Positions 1 through 7,964 of a stretch of DNA of 64,000 nt are shown here, one piece after another. The notes under the pieces are model-generated. The model did no database searches, had not been told where the DNA came from, and saw only the letters and a list, made by a program, of their open reading frames with translations. The position numbers and the translations under genes are program-made. The DNA comes from Pseudomonadota bacterium (lineage in GTDB: Bacteria; Pseudomonadota; Gammaproteobacteria; Burkholderiales; JABEVD01). Position 1 is the stretch's first letter. Each line of letters begins with the position of its first letter. Location of the stretch: assembly GCA_021802545.1 (NCBI GenBank), contig JAJZRS010000012.1, positions 1 through 64,000 on the forward strand, read 5' to 3'.

Positions 1-77
1 CTCGACGACGGGAATTTCAGCAGAAAGTCGAAACACTGACGCCCTGAACAGGGCTTTCGGGAAACGCCTTGGGAAGA

Positions 78-154
78 TGGGGTGGCTGATGGGACTCGAA
101 CCCACGACGACAGGAATCACAATCCTGGACTCTACCAACTGAGCTACAGCCACC
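78..154 (-). tRNA. tRNA-His (anticodon GTG)
   Basis: Read on the minus strand this is a full cloverleaf with the acceptor pair GGTGGCTG/CAGCCACC, anticodon loop TTGTGAT on a five-base-pair stem (CAGGA/TCCTG), T-loop GGTTCGAGTCC and an encoded CCA end. The anticodon is GTG (His), and the extra 5' G typical of tRNA-His is present. It is the last of three tandem tRNAs read from the promoter at 339-367. Confidence 0.97.
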
Positions 155-162
155 ATAGATAT

Positions 163-239
163 TGGCGTGCCCGACAGGAATCGAACCTGTAACCCCCAGC
201 TTAGAAGGCTGGTGCTCTATCCGGTTGAGCTACGGGCAC
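163..239 (-). tRNA. tRNA-Arg (anticodon TCT)
   Basis: Minus-strand cloverleaf with acceptor GTGCCCG/CGGGCAC, anticodon stem CCAGC/GCTGG around loop CTTCTAA, T-loop GGTTCGATTCC and encoded CCA. Anticodon TCT reads AGA and AGG. AGG is used often for arginine in the neighbouring protein genes, dnaK included, so this tRNA is probably not a rare-codon species here. It is the middle gene of the His-Arg-Pro cluster. Confidence 0.97.
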
Positions 240-252
240 AGAGCCGACCTTA

Positions 253-329
253 TGGTCGGGGTGGAGAGATTCGAACTCCCGACATCCTGGTCCCAAACCA
301 GGCGCGCTACCAGGCTACGCTACACCCCG
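253..329 (-). tRNA. tRNA-Pro (anticodon TGG)
   Basis: Minus-strand cloverleaf with acceptor CGGGGTG/CACCCCG, anticodon stem CCTGG/CCAGG around loop TTTGGGA (anticodon TGG), T-loop GAGTTCGAATCTC and encoded CCA. It is the first gene of the three-tRNA transcript. The promoter -10 box lies only about 10 bases upstream of its 5' end. Confidence 0.97.
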
Positions 330-338
330 GAAGGCGAG

Positions 339-367
339 ACTATACCCTTACCCGTGCAAAAGGTCAA
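339..367 (-). promoter_or_regulatory. sigma70-type promoter of the tRNA-Pro/Arg/His cluster
   Basis: On the minus strand, TTGACC (362-367) and TATAGT (339-344) are separated by exactly 17 bases, a near-consensus housekeeping promoter. The predicted start falls just ahead of tRNA-Pro, and the three tRNAs follow with short spacers. Confidence 0.8.
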
Positions 368-399
368 TTCAACCTTCGCATGGGACGGGGAAAACACTC

Positions 400-428
400 T
401 TGTGATATGATCGATGTTATGCTATTTA
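400..428 (+). promoter_or_regulatory. candidate promoter of dksA
   Basis: TTGTGA (400-405) and TATTTA (423-428) with a 17-base spacer lie about 30 bases ahead of the dksA start. The fit to the sigma70 consensus is moderate. It is divergent from the tRNA promoter, the two sharing a gap of about 100 bases. Confidence 0.45.
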
Positions 429-456
429 ATCGTTTTTGCTCGAACAGGAAAGAATG

Positions 457-873
457 ATGCCCGAAGAAAAAGTGAAAATTCCCTACGTGCCCGAGGAAGG
501 CGAGGAATACATGAACCCGAAGCAGCTCATGCATTTCCGGAAAATTCTCGAAGGCATGAAACTCGAGCTCGGCCAGGATATCGACAGGACCGTCCACACC
601 ATGCAGGACGAAGCTACCGTGTTCGCTGACCCCAACGACCGAGCAAGCCAGGAATCCGACATGGCGCTCGAACTGAGGAGCCGCGACCGCGAGCGCAAGC
701 TGATCAAGAAGATCGACGAGATCATCGCCAAGATCGATTCCGGCGAATACGGCTACTGCGAAAGCTGCGGCGTCGAAATCGGCCTGGGTCGGCTCGAGGT
801 GAGGCCTACCGCCACCCTCTGCATCGACTGCAAGACCCTCGACGAGATTCGCGAAAAGCAGATCGCCAAATAA
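457..873 (+). CDS. dksA: RNA polymerase-binding transcription factor DksA
   Basis: DksA binds in the RNA polymerase secondary channel and, with ppGpp, adjusts transcription during the stringent response. The 138-residue product has the coiled-coil tip pattern D-x-x-D-x-A (D58, D61, A63 in DPNDRA), followed by SLELR-like coiled coil. The C-terminal zinc finger has all four cysteines (C101, C104, C122, C125), so it is the zinc-binding form rather than a Cys-poor paralogue. Two adjacent ATGs (454, 457) exist; 457 lies 6 bases after AGGAA (446-450) and is preferred. A TTG at 436 would only add an unconserved tail. Confidence 0.95.
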   Translation: MPEEKVKIPYVPEEGEEYMNPKQLMHFRKILEGMKLELGQDIDRTVHTMQDEATVFADPNDRASQESDMALELRSRDRERKLIKKIDEIIAKIDSGEYGYCESCGVEIGLGRLEVRPTATLCIDCKTLDEIREKQIAK

Positions 874-875
874 GC

Positions 876-895
876 GCAAGGCCATCCGGCCTTGC
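876..895 (+). terminator. hairpin between dksA and darP
   Basis: GCAAGGCC (876-883) and GGCCTTGC (888-895) pair perfectly over 8 bases with a four-base loop. No T-run follows, so it is either a weak or factor-assisted terminator of dksA or an mRNA-processing or stability element in a dksA-darP transcript. It begins two bases after the dksA stop codon. Confidence 0.45.
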
Positions 896-903
896 CGTCC
901 AAT

Positions 904-1404
904 ATGCAAGAAGAACAAAGCAAGACGAGCCGCAAGAAGGAAATGCAGGCTCTTCAGGATATGGGTGAAGAGCTGGTCGAACTCTCTTCCTCTCGCCTGT
1001 CGGAGCTCGAACTGCCTGAGAAGCTCATGGAGGCCGTTCTCGAGGCGAAGAAGCTCACCCAGTTCGGCGCGATCCGCCGCCAGATGCAGTATATCGGCAA
1101 GCTGATGCGCGAAATCGAAGTGGACGAAATCAGGGCGAAGCTCGCCCTCTGGGATGCGCAATCCAAGGAAAATGCAGCCGAGCTTCATCAGGTCGAGCGC
1201 TGGCGCAGCAGGCTTCTGGATGAGGAAAACGCCTTCGAGGAATTCGCGAGAAGCTATCCGCAGGCCGACAGGACCCATATCCGCAATCTGGTGCGCAGCA
1301 TCCAGAAGGACAGGGATGCGGGCAAACCACCCAAGCAGTTCAGGGCCCTGTTCAGGGAGCTGCGCGACATCATCAGGGGCGATCAGAAAAGCGGAATCGT
1401 GTAG
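904..1404 (+). CDS. darP: ribosome-associated protein DarP (YjgA, DUF615)
   Basis: The 166-residue, highly charged helical protein matches the YjgA/DUF615 family, whose E. coli member DarP assists late maturation of the 50S subunit. Recognisable blocks are the central FGAIRRQMQYIGKLMR segment and the C-terminal FRALFRELRDIIRG segment. The ATG at 904 is used; the in-frame TTG at 892 lies inside the hairpin at 876-895. No good ribosome-binding site is visible before 904, so start confidence is lower than family confidence. It sits between dksA and hrcA on the same strand. Confidence 0.88.
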   Translation: MQEEQSKTSRKKEMQALQDMGEELVELSSSRLSELELPEKLMEAVLEAKKLTQFGAIRRQMQYIGKLMREIEVDEIRAKLALWDAQSKENAAELHQVERWRSRLLDEENAFEEFARSYPQADRTHIRNLVRSIQKDRDAGKPPKQFRALFRELRDIIRGDQKSGIV

Positions 1405-1413
1405 AATCGATCC

Positions 1414-2427
1414 ATGCTCAACGAACGCGCCCAAATCCTGCTCAAGACGCTGATCGAAAGATACATCGAGGAAGGTCAGCCCGTCGGTTCGCGCGCACTT
1501 TCGCATTATTCGGGACTCGACCTGAGCTCGGCATCCATTCGCAACGTGATGGCCGACCTCGAAGCGCTCGGCTTCGTCGAAAGCCCGCACACTTCGTCTG
1601 GACGGGTACCGACAGCGAAAGGCTACCGATTCTTCGTCGACAGCCTGCTTGTCGTCAAACCGCTCGAGCAGCACGAAATCGAGCAATTGGGCGGCAACCT
1701 GCTGCCCGACAATCCTTCCCGCCTCATCAGCTCGGCATCCCATCTCCTGTCCGACCTCACCCGCTTCGCCGGCATCGTCATCGCCCCGAAAAGGGATGCA
1801 CAGGCTTTCCGGCAGGTCGAGTTCCTGAAGCTTTCCGAAAAGCGCGTGCTGCTCATCATCGTCACGTCCAACGGCGACGTGCAAAACAGGGTGCTCTTCA
1901 CCGAAAGAAGCTATAGCGCTTCAGAACTCACCGAAGCCTCCAATTACCTCAACAGGAATTACGCAGGTCTCACGTTGAACGAAATCCACCGGCGCGTGAA
2001 GGAAGAACTGGGGCAGCTGAAGAGCAACGTCAGCGAACTGATGTCGGCCGCGATCGAAACCACGACGCGAACCGACCTGGAGGAGGAATGCGTCATTTCC
2101 GGGGAGCGCAATCTGCTCGAAATCCATGACCTTTCCTCCGATCTGGCCAACCTGAGGCGCCTGTTCGATCTTTTCGAAAAAAAAACCATGCTCCTACAAT
2201 TGCTCGATGCGAGCCGCACGGCCCAGGGCATGCAGATCTTCATCGGATCCGAATCCGGCCTCGGCCAGCTCGACGAATGCAGCATCATCACCGCCCCGTA
2301 CGGCGCAGAAAACCAGGTCGTCGGCACATTGGCCGTGATCGGACCCAAGCGCATGGCTTACGAGCGCGTCATTCCGATCGTTGACATCACCGCCAAGCTG
2401 TTGAGCGGCGCGCTTTCCCATCACTGA
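1414..2427 (+). CDS. hrcA: heat-inducible transcription repressor HrcA
   Basis: HrcA represses chaperone operons by binding the CIRCE inverted repeat, with GroE modulating its activity. The 337-residue protein has the N-terminal winged helix (about 1-75, including the [10 protein letters not shown] and [12 protein letters not shown] segments) and the GAF-like dimerisation domain behind it. The ATG at 1414 is 9 bases after darP. Its stop overlaps the hemH start (TGATG), so the two are translationally coupled. No CIRCE copy was found near grpE, dnaK or hrcA itself, so its targets, presumably groES-groEL, lie outside the window. Confidence 0.96.
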   Translation: MLNERAQILLKTLIERYIEEGQPVGSRALSHYSGLDLSSASIRNVMADLEALGFVESPHTSSGRVPTAKGYRFFVDSLLVVKPLEQHEIEQLGGNLLPDNPSRLISSASHLLSDLTRFAGIVIAPKRDAQAFRQVEFLKLSEKRVLLIIVTSNGDVQNRVLFTERSYSASELTEASNYLNRNYAGLTLNEIHRRVKEELGQLKSNVSELMSAAIETTTRTDLEEECVISGERNLLEIHDLSSDLANLRRLFDLFEKKTMLLQLLDASRTAQGMQIFIGSESGLGQLDECSIITAPYGAENQVVGTLAVIGPKRMAYERVIPIVDITAKLLSGALSHH

Positions 2428-3503
2428 TGTATAAACCGGAACCAGATCACAGGCACGGCCTGCAGAAAAGGACTGGCGTGCTCATCGTCAATCTGGGCAC
2501 CCCCGAGGCCCCTACGAAGGAGGCATTGAGGCCTTACCTGAAGGAATTCCTTTCCGACCCGAGAGTGGTCGAGATTCCGAGAGCGCTCTGGTGGCCGATT
2601 TTGAACGGAATCATCCTCAACACCCGCCCTGCCGAATCGGCCAGGAAATATGCATCGATCTGGACGAAGGAAGGCTCACCCCTGAAGGTCCATACGATGC
2701 GGCAGGCCGCGCTCCTCGGGATTGAGCTCGGCAAGCTCGAGCACCCGCCGCTCGTCGATTACGCGATGCGCTATGGCACCCCTTCCATTTCAAGCGTGCT
2801 CGAAAAAATGAAGCTAGATGGATGCGACAGGATCCTCGTCATCCCTCTTTATCCCCAGTATGCCGCGAGCTCCTCCGGCACCGTATATGACGCCGTGTTC
2901 AAGGTCTTCGAGGCGATGAGGAATCCCCCCGAGCTGCGCATCATCAAGCATTTCCACGACGACAAGGGCTACATTGACGCGCTGGCCGAAAACATCTCGA
3001 ATTACTGGGCGGCGTCGGGCCGCCCCGAAAAGCTGCTGATGAGCTTCCACGGCGTGCCGAAAAGAACGCTCGAACTGGGCGACCCCTACCACTGCGAATG
3101 CCTGAAAACAGGCAGGCTGCTCTCCGAAGCGTTGAATCTTGCCGAAGACGAATACATGATCTCCTTCCAGTCGCGTTTCGGCCGCGCAGAATGGCTCAAG
3201 CCCTACACGGTCGAAGCAGCCGAACAGTTCGGGAAACAGAAGATTTCCAGGATGGACGTCGTCTGCCCGGGATTCGTGTCCGACTGCCTGGAAACGCTCG
3301 AGGAAATCGCCATGGAAGTGAAGCAGGTGTTCCTCAATGCGGGAGGAGGCGAATTCAACTACATTCCCGCGCTCAATGAAAATCAGAAATGGATCGAGGC
3401 GCTTGCACGCATCGCCATGGACAATCTCCATGGCTGGATGGATGCGCCTCCCGACATGGAAACGGGACGGATGCTGGCCTTATCGAAAGGCGCAAAAAAC
3501 TGA
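2427..3503 (+). CDS. hemH: ferrochelatase HemH
   Basis: Ferrochelatase inserts Fe2+ into protoporphyrin IX, the last step of protohaem synthesis. The 358-residue product has the N-terminal [13 protein letters not shown] block, [16 protein letters not shown] and the catalytic histidine in [12 protein letters not shown]. It also has the C-terminal [17 protein letters not shown] signature containing the conserved glutamates. The length matches the proteobacterial enzyme. It overlaps hrcA by one base. The hrcA-hemH-grpE-dnaK-dnaJ order links haem supply with the chaperone cluster, but grpE has its own promoter. Confidence 0.96.
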   Translation: MYKPEPDHRHGLQKRTGVLIVNLGTPEAPTKEALRPYLKEFLSDPRVVEIPRALWWPILNGIILNTRPAESARKYASIWTKEGSPLKVHTMRQAALLGIELGKLEHPPLVDYAMRYGTPSISSVLEKMKLDGCDRILVIPLYPQYAASSSGTVYDAVFKVFEAMRNPPELRIIKHFHDDKGYIDALAENISNYWAASGRPEKLLMSFHGVPKRTLELGDPYHCECLKTGRLLSEALNLAEDEYMISFQSRFGRAEWLKPYTVEAAEQFGKQKISRMDVVCPGFVSDCLETLEEIAMEVKQVFLNAGGGEFNYIPALNENQKWIEALARIAMDNLHGWMDAPPDMETGRMLALSKGAKN

Positions 3504-3505
3504 CT

Positions 3506-3533
3506 CTTGAAAATCGGATCAATAGCGCCATAT
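3506..3533 (+). promoter_or_regulatory. sigma32-type (heat-shock) promoter of grpE
   Basis: CTTGAAA (3506-3512), a 13-base spacer and CGCCATAT (3526-3533) match the RpoH consensus CTTGAAA-N13..15-CCCCATNT in 14 of 14 informative positions bar one. It lies just ahead of grpE, at the end of hemH, with a strong ribosome-binding site downstream. Confidence 0.75.
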
Positions 3534-3559
3534 AAAAAAGGAATCACGAGGAGGAAACT

Positions 3560-4054
3560 ATGCAGGAAGATCAGAACGAAGCGCAAACCGAATCCATGCC
3601 GGGCACGGAAGAACTCCTGAGGCAGGCCGAGCTTCTCATCGAGGAGCACAAGGATGCCTGGATGCGCGCCAAGGCCGAGACCGAAAACGTCAGGAAGCGC
3701 GCTCAAGCAGACATCGCCAATGCACACAAGTACGCCGTCGAGAACTTCTCGAGCGAGCTGCTTGCCGTCAAGGACAGCCTTGAGAAAGCCATATCGGTTG
3801 AGAACGCCTCGCTGGAAGCCATGAAGGACGGCGTCGAGCTGACCCTGAAGCAGCTGAATGCCGTTTTCACGAAATTCAATCTCGAGGAAATCGATCCTGC
3901 GGGCCAGAAATTCGATCCGCATCAGCACCAGGCGATCAGCGCGATCGATTCGAAAGAAGCACCCAACACCGTTCTTCAGGTGCTGCAGAAGGGCTACAAG
4001 CTCAACGACAGGATCATCAGGCCGGCGCTCGTCATCGTCTCGAAAAGCGCTTGA
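3560..4054 (+). CDS. grpE: nucleotide exchange factor GrpE
   Basis: GrpE releases ADP from DnaK and so drives the chaperone cycle. The 164-residue protein has a long N-terminal helix (about 15-65, DAWMRAKAETENVRKRA being the typical signature) and the C-terminal beta domain with FDPHQHQAI and VLQKGYKLNDRIIRPA. The ATG follows a near-perfect GAGGAGGAA ribosome-binding site. It is transcribed from the sigma32-type promoter at 3506-3533. Its last codons contain the -35 box of a second heat-shock promoter serving dnaK. Confidence 0.97.
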   Translation: MQEDQNEAQTESMPGTEELLRQAELLIEEHKDAWMRAKAETENVRKRAQADIANAHKYAVENFSSELLAVKDSLEKAISVENASLEAMKDGVELTLKQLNAVFTKFNLEEIDPAGQKFDPHQHQAISAIDSKEAPNTVLQVLQKGYKLNDRIIRPALVIVSKSA

Positions 4055-4077
4055 AATTCAGCGGCGCGCCCGCATAT
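4050..4077 (+). promoter_or_regulatory. sigma32-type promoter of dnaK
   Basis: CTTGAAA (4050-4056), a 13-base spacer and CCGCATAT (4070-4077) repeat the architecture of the grpE promoter 544 bases upstream. The -35 box spans the grpE stop codon. The -10 box ends 35 bases before the dnaK start. This would let dnaK-dnaJ be made in excess of grpE during heat shock. Confidence 0.7.
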
Positions 4078-4112
4078 AAGCCTCAACCTATTAAACAGTC
4101 AAAGGAATTGCA

Positions 4113-6011
4113 ATGGGAAAAATCATCGGCATCGACCTGGGAACGACGAATTCCTGCGTCGCCATCATGGAAAACGGCAAACCCAAGGTCATCGAAAACG
4201 CGGAAGGCACGAGGACCACGCCTTCCATCGTCGCCTACACGGATGAAGGAGAAATCCTTGTCGGCGCGCCCGCGAAAAGGCAGGCCGTCACCAATCCCAA
4301 GAATACCCTTTTCGCAGTCAAGAGGCTGATCGGACGCCGCTTCGCCGAAAACACGGTGCAGAAGGACGTGTCCCTCATGCCCTACAAGATCGTCAAGGCG
4401 GACAACGGAGATGCCTGGGTCGAGGTGCGCGACAGGAAGATCGCGCCGCCCGAGGTTTCAGCCCAGGTCCTGGTGAAGATGAAGAAAACCGCCGAAGACT
4501 ATCTGGGAGAACCCGTCACCGAGGCCGTGATCACCGTTCCCGCCTACTTCAACGATTCGCAGCGCCAGGCGACCAAGGACGCTGGCAAGATCGCAGGGCT
4601 TGAAGTCAAGCGCATCATCAACGAGCCGACTGCGGCCGCGCTCGCCTTCGGCATGGACAAGAAAGAAGGCGATCGCAAAATCGCGGTCTACGACCTGGGC
4701 GGCGGCACCTTCGACATCTCGATCATCGAGATTGCAGAAATCGACGGCGAGCACCAGTTCGAAGTGCTGTCCACCAACGGCGACACCTTCCTCGGAGGCG
4801 AAGATTTCGACCAGAGACTGGTCGATTATCTCGCCGAAGAGTTCAAGAAGGAACAGGGGATCGACCTCAAGAACGACAAGCTCGCGCTGCAGCGCCTAAA
4901 GGAAGCCGCGGAGAAGGCGAAGATCGAGCTCTCCTCCTCTCAGCAGACCGAGATCAACCTGCCCTATATCACGGCGGACGCATCGGGTCCCAAGCACCTC
5001 GCGATCAAGATCACCCGCGCTAAATTCGAATCCCTGGTCGACGATCTGATCGAGCGCACCGTGGAGCCCTGCAAGATCGCGATCAAGGATGCAGGCGTTT
5101 CCATTTCCGACATCGAGGACGTGATCCTGGTGGGCGGACAGACCCGCATGCCCAAGGTCCAGGAAAAGGTCAAGGCCTTCTTCGGCAAGGAACCCAGGAA
5201 GGACGTCAATCCTGATGAAGCCGTCGCAGTGGGCGCTTCGATCCAGGGCGGCGTGCTCCAGGGCGAAGTCAAGGACGTGCTGCTTCTCGACGTGACCCCG
5301 CTCTCTCTGGGCATCGAGACACTGGGCGGCGTGATGACCAAGCTGATCCAGAAGAACACCACGATCCCGACCAAGGCGAACCAGGTGTTCTCGACCGCAG
5401 ATGACAATCAGACGGCCGTGACGATCCACGTGCTGCAGGGAGAGCGCGAAATCGCCTCGGGCAACAAGAGCCTGGGTCAGTTTAACCTGACCGACATTCC
5501 GCCCTCGCCGCGCGGCATGCCGCAGATCGAAGTCACTTTCGACATCGACGCGAACGGCATTTTGCATGTATCTGCGAAAGACAAGGCTACCGGCAAGGAA
5601 AACAAGATCAAGATCCAGGCGAGCTCCGGCCTTTCCGACGACGAAATCGATCGCATGGTGAAGGATGCCGAAGCGCATGCAGCCGAGGACCGCGAGGCGC
5701 TGGAGCTGGTGGAAGCCAGGAACCAGTGCGATGCAGTGATCCATTCGGTCAGGAAGATGCTCGACGAGCACGGCTCGAAGATCTCATCCGACGAGAAGTC
5801 GAAGATCGAAGGCGCGATAAAAGCAGCCGAGGAAGCCGTGCAGGGCAACGACAAGGAAGCCATCCACGCGAAGCTCCAGGAACTCAGCAATGCCTCCCAG
5901 AAGCTTGCCGAGGCAATGCAGGCAGCTGGGGGGAGCGACGCACAGCCCCACGCGCCTCAGGACGCCGAGGTCGTCGATGCGGAATTCGAGGAAGTCAAGG
6001 ACAAGAAGTAA
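4113..6011 (+). CDS. dnaK: molecular chaperone DnaK (Hsp70)
   Basis: DnaK binds unfolded polypeptides in an ATP-regulated cycle with DnaJ and GrpE. The 632-residue protein has the phosphate-binding loop [13 protein letters not shown] at 4-16, [11 protein letters not shown] and the [13 protein letters not shown] motif in the nucleotide-binding domain. It also has the hydrophobic linker [12 protein letters not shown] (about 389-400) before the substrate domain, and the C-terminal tail ending EEVKDKK seen in proteobacterial DnaK. Length is close to E. coli DnaK (638). It carries its own heat-shock promoter upstream and a stable hairpin (6021-6044) before dnaJ. Confidence 0.98.
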   Translation: MGKIIGIDLGTTNSCVAIMENGKPKVIENAEGTRTTPSIVAYTDEGEILVGAPAKRQAVTNPKNTLFAVKRLIGRRFAENTVQKDVSLMPYKIVKADNGDAWVEVRDRKIAPPEVSAQVLVKMKKTAEDYLGEPVTEAVITVPAYFNDSQRQATKDAGKIAGLEVKRIINEPTAAALAFGMDKKEGDRKIAVYDLGGGTFDISIIEIAEIDGEHQFEVLSTNGDTFLGGEDFDQRLVDYLAEEFKKEQGIDLKNDKLALQRLKEAAEKAKIELSSSQQTEINLPYITADASGPKHLAIKITRAKFESLVDDLIERTVEPCKIAIKDAGVSISDIEDVILVGGQTRMPKVQEKVKAFFGKEPRKDVNPDEAVAVGASIQGGVLQGEVKDVLLLDVTPLSLGIETLGGVMTKLIQKNTTIPTKANQVFSTADDNQTAVTIHVLQGEREIASGNKSLGQFNLTDIPPSPRGMPQIEVTFDIDANGILHVSAKDKATGKENKIKIQASSGLSDDEIDRMVKDAEAHAAEDREALELVEARNQCDAVIHSVRKMLDEHGSKISSDEKSKIEGAIKAAEEAVQGNDKEAIHAKLQELSNASQKLAEAMQAAGGSDAQPHAPQDAEVVDAEFEEVKDKK

Positions 6012-6020
6012 GACAAGGAC

Positions 6021-6044
6021 CGAAGGCGGGGCAACCCGCCTTCG
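6021..6044 (+). promoter_or_regulatory. intercistronic hairpin between dnaK and dnaJ
   Basis: CGAAGGCGGG and CCCGCCTTCG form a perfect 10-base-pair stem closed by the loop GCAA, a GNRA tetraloop. No T-run follows, so it is not a standard rho-independent terminator. Protection of the 3' end of the dnaK message, or partial attenuation to give more dnaK than dnaJ, fits better. Confidence 0.6.
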
Positions 6045-6054
6045 CTGCATATAA

Positions 6055-7170
6055 ATGAGCAAAAGAGATTATTACGAAGTCCTCGGGGTCGGCAAGGATG
6101 CCTCCGACGAGGACATCAAGAAGGCCTATCGCAAGCTGGCCATGAAGCATCATCCGGACAGGAATCCGGACGACCCGAAGGCGGAAGAGCTCTTCAAGGA
6201 AGCGAAGGAAGCCTACGAGACGCTTTCCGACCCGCAAAAGCGCGTTGCCTACGACCAGTACGGCCATGCCGGATTCGAGGCCGGCGCGGGGGGATTCGGC
6301 GGATTCTCGGGGGGGTTCGCCGACGCTTTCGGCGACATTTTCGGCGACATTCTCGGTGGCGGCATGCGCGGACGCTCCAACGTCTATCGCGGCGCCGACC
6401 TTCAGTACAACCTCGAAATCACGCTGGAAGAAGCCGCTCGCGGCACTGAAACCCAGCTCAGGATCCCCACCCAGCAGCCCTGCGAAACCTGCAACGGCAG
6501 CGGCTCCAAGCCCGGCACCCAGCCGGCCACCTGCCAGACCTGCGGCGGGCACGGCCAGGTCAGGATGCAGCAGGGCTTCTTTTCGATCCAGCAGACCTGC
6601 CCCAAATGCCACGGCAGCGGCAAGGTGATCACCTCCCCCTGTTCCGACTGCGGCGGCGCAGGCCGCGTCAAGCGCCACAAGACGCTTTCTGTCAAGATCC
6701 CGGTCGGGGTCGACGAAGGGGACAGGATCAGGCTGTCAGGCGAGGGGGAAGCCGGCGTCAACGGCGGCCCTTCCGGGGACCTTTACGTCGTCATCCACCT
6801 GAAGCACCACCCCATCTTCAGGCGCGAGCACAACGACCTGCATTGCGAGATGCCGATCAGCTTCGGCACTGCGGCGTTGGGCGGGGAAATCGAAGTGCCT
6901 ACGCTGGACGGCTACGCGAAACTCAAGGTGCCGCACGAAACCCAGACAGGCAAGGTGCTGAGGCTCAGGGGAAAAGGCATCAAGGGCGTCCGATCAAGCA
7001 ACCACGGCGACATCCTGTGTCACCTCGTCGTCGAGACGCCGCTCAACCTGACCGAGCGCCAGAGGGAACTCTTGACAGAATTCGACGAAATCAGTCAGAA
7101 AGACAAGTCCAGGCACAACCCCAAGTCCGAATCCTGGATGGACAAGGTGAAATCCTTCTTCGCGCAGTAA
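6055..7170 (+). CDS. dnaJ: co-chaperone DnaJ (Hsp40)
   Basis: DnaJ delivers substrates to DnaK and stimulates its ATPase. The 371-residue protein has the J domain with HPD at 33-35, a Gly/Phe-rich linker (about 75-105), and four zinc-binding repeats of the C-x-x-C-x-G-x-G type ([32 protein letters not shown]). The C-terminal substrate domain follows. It starts 11 bases after the hairpin at 6021-6044. Its stop codon abuts the stop codon of the convergent small gene at 7171. Confidence 0.98.
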   Translation: MSKRDYYEVLGVGKDASDEDIKKAYRKLAMKHHPDRNPDDPKAEELFKEAKEAYETLSDPQKRVAYDQYGHAGFEAGAGGFGGFSGGFADAFGDIFGDILGGGMRGRSNVYRGADLQYNLEITLEEAARGTETQLRIPTQQPCETCNGSGSKPGTQPATCQTCGGHGQVRMQQGFFSIQQTCPKCHGSGKVITSPCSDCGGAGRVKRHKTLSVKIPVGVDEGDRIRLSGEGEAGVNGGPSGDLYVVIHLKHHPIFRREHNDLHCEMPISFGTAALGGEIEVPTLDGYAKLKVPHETQTGKVLRLRGKGIKGVRSSNHGDILCHLVVETPLNLTERQRELLTEFDEISQKDKSRHNPKSESWMDKVKSFFAQ

Positions 7171-7344
7171 TCACGCAGCAGAGATCAGCAGGTCGACCTC
7201 GGCTTCCGCCATCAGCCAGTCTTCGGCGGGGTCGTCCGGCTGGGCTCTCCTTCTCCGCTCTTCGCCGAAAAAATAAGCCTTTTCAGAGATCATCGCATAG
7301 CGGTCCTGCGGCGACGGCCTGACTTTCTTTACCTCGTCATCCAT
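7171..7344 (-). CDS. small DUF2934-type protein (57 aa)
   Basis: This 57-codon frame begins with ATG at 7344 after a strong ribosome-binding site (GGGGGAAG, 5' of the start by about 4 bases) and ends exactly where dnaJ ends. The core, RYAMISEKAYFFGEERR followed by DDPAEDWLMAEAEVD, fits the short DUF2934 pattern (hydrophobic, A-Y-x-x-A/G-E, then DW-x-x-AE-x-E). A second, longer DUF2934 protein lies at 53222-53668. Function is unknown. It is on the same strand as, and downstream of, the nuo/Nudix operon, 71 bases after the Nudix gene. Confidence 0.75.
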   Translation of the reverse strand: MDDEVKKVRPSPQDRYAMISEKAYFFGEERRRRAQPDDPAEDWLMAEAEVDLLISAA

Positions 7345-7394
7345 GAACTTCCCCCGAACATCTTGCTACTATTATCTATAGCACATGTTTTCGT

Positions 7395-7412
7395 AAGCAT
7401 TCATGAATGCTT
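7395..7412 (-). terminator. 18-bp perfect palindrome after the Nudix gene
   Basis: AAGCATTCATGAATGCTT is perfectly self-complementary and starts 3 bases beyond the stop codon of the last gene of the nuo operon. As RNA it can fold into a 6-base-pair stem with a six-base loop. Without a T-run it would be a weak terminator. A protein-binding operator for the downstream DUF2934 gene is the alternative. Confidence 0.4.
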
Positions 7413-7415
7413 GTT

Positions 7416-7964
7416 TCACCATTGCCCTTTCGCTATTCTTTCCGCCCAAAAAAGACCCGAGACGGTCTTGTTGTCGGTGATCTCTCCCCTCCTCACGTAT
7501 TCCAGGGCTTCCTCAAGCGGGAGCTCGAAATGCTCGATGAATTCTTCCTCGTCGAGCCTCTTTTCAGAATAGGCGAGGTCCTGGGCATGGAAGTAGATCA
7601 GCCGCTCGTCGGAATAGCCGATGCATGGATGCAGGGTCGCAACTTCACGCCAGTGTGAAGCTTCGAATCCCGTCTCCTCGAGCAATTCGCGCTTCGCGCA
7701 GGCAAGGACATCTTCTCCGGGGTCGATCTTGCCTGCCGGCAATTCGATGAAGACTCTGCCCAAGGGGTATCTGAACTGGCGCTCCAGAAGCAGGTTGCCG
7801 TTCGGCAGGAAAGCGATGACGACGACCGCCCCCGGGTGCCTGAAGTATTCCCTGAATCCTTCCCTGCCGTCCGGCAGGCGCACCTTGTCCTGTCTGACCT
7901 TCAGCAGCTTCCCGTCGTAGACGAGACTGGAATCGATCTTCTCTTCCAGAAGGTTCCTGGACAC
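7416..7964 (-). CDS. Nudix hydrolase, ADP-ribose pyrophosphatase type
   Basis: The 182-residue protein carries a complete Nudix box at residues 78-100 (G-x5-E-x7-R-E-x-x-E-E-x-G, with REL at 92-94 and EE at 96-97), so it should cleave a nucleoside diphosphate linked to another group. Upstream LPAG and downstream PCIGYSDERLIYF resemble ADP-ribose pyrophosphatases (NudF type). The start is GTG at 7964, immediately after the nuoN stop codon (TAG-GTG, no gap), which implies translational coupling to complex I. Hydrolysis of ADP-ribose from NAD(H) breakdown would fit, but the substrate is inferred. Confidence 0.88.
   Translation of the reverse strand: MSRNLLEEKIDSSLVYDGKLLKVRQDKVRLPDGREGFREYFRHPGAVVVIAFLPNGNLLLERQFRYPLGRVFIELPAGKIDPGEDVLACAKRELLEETGFEASHWREVATLHPCIGYSDERLIYFHAQDLAYSEKRLDEEEFIEHFELPLEEALEYVRRGEITDNKTVSGLFWAERIAKGQW

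Noticed and set aside
41-57. Short hairpin GCCCT-GAAC-AGGGC followed by TTT near the left edge
   Set aside because: A five-base-pair stem and three T bases are too weak to call a terminator, and the gene it would serve is outside the window.
364-1884. Long minus-strand open frame opposite dksA, darP and hrcA
   Set aside because: It is a shadow of three well-recognised plus-strand genes, has no family signature and would require complete antisense overlap.
1384-4112. CIRCE element for HrcA
   Set aside because: No copy of the conserved GAGTGCTAA-type inverted repeat was found around hrcA, grpE or dnaK.
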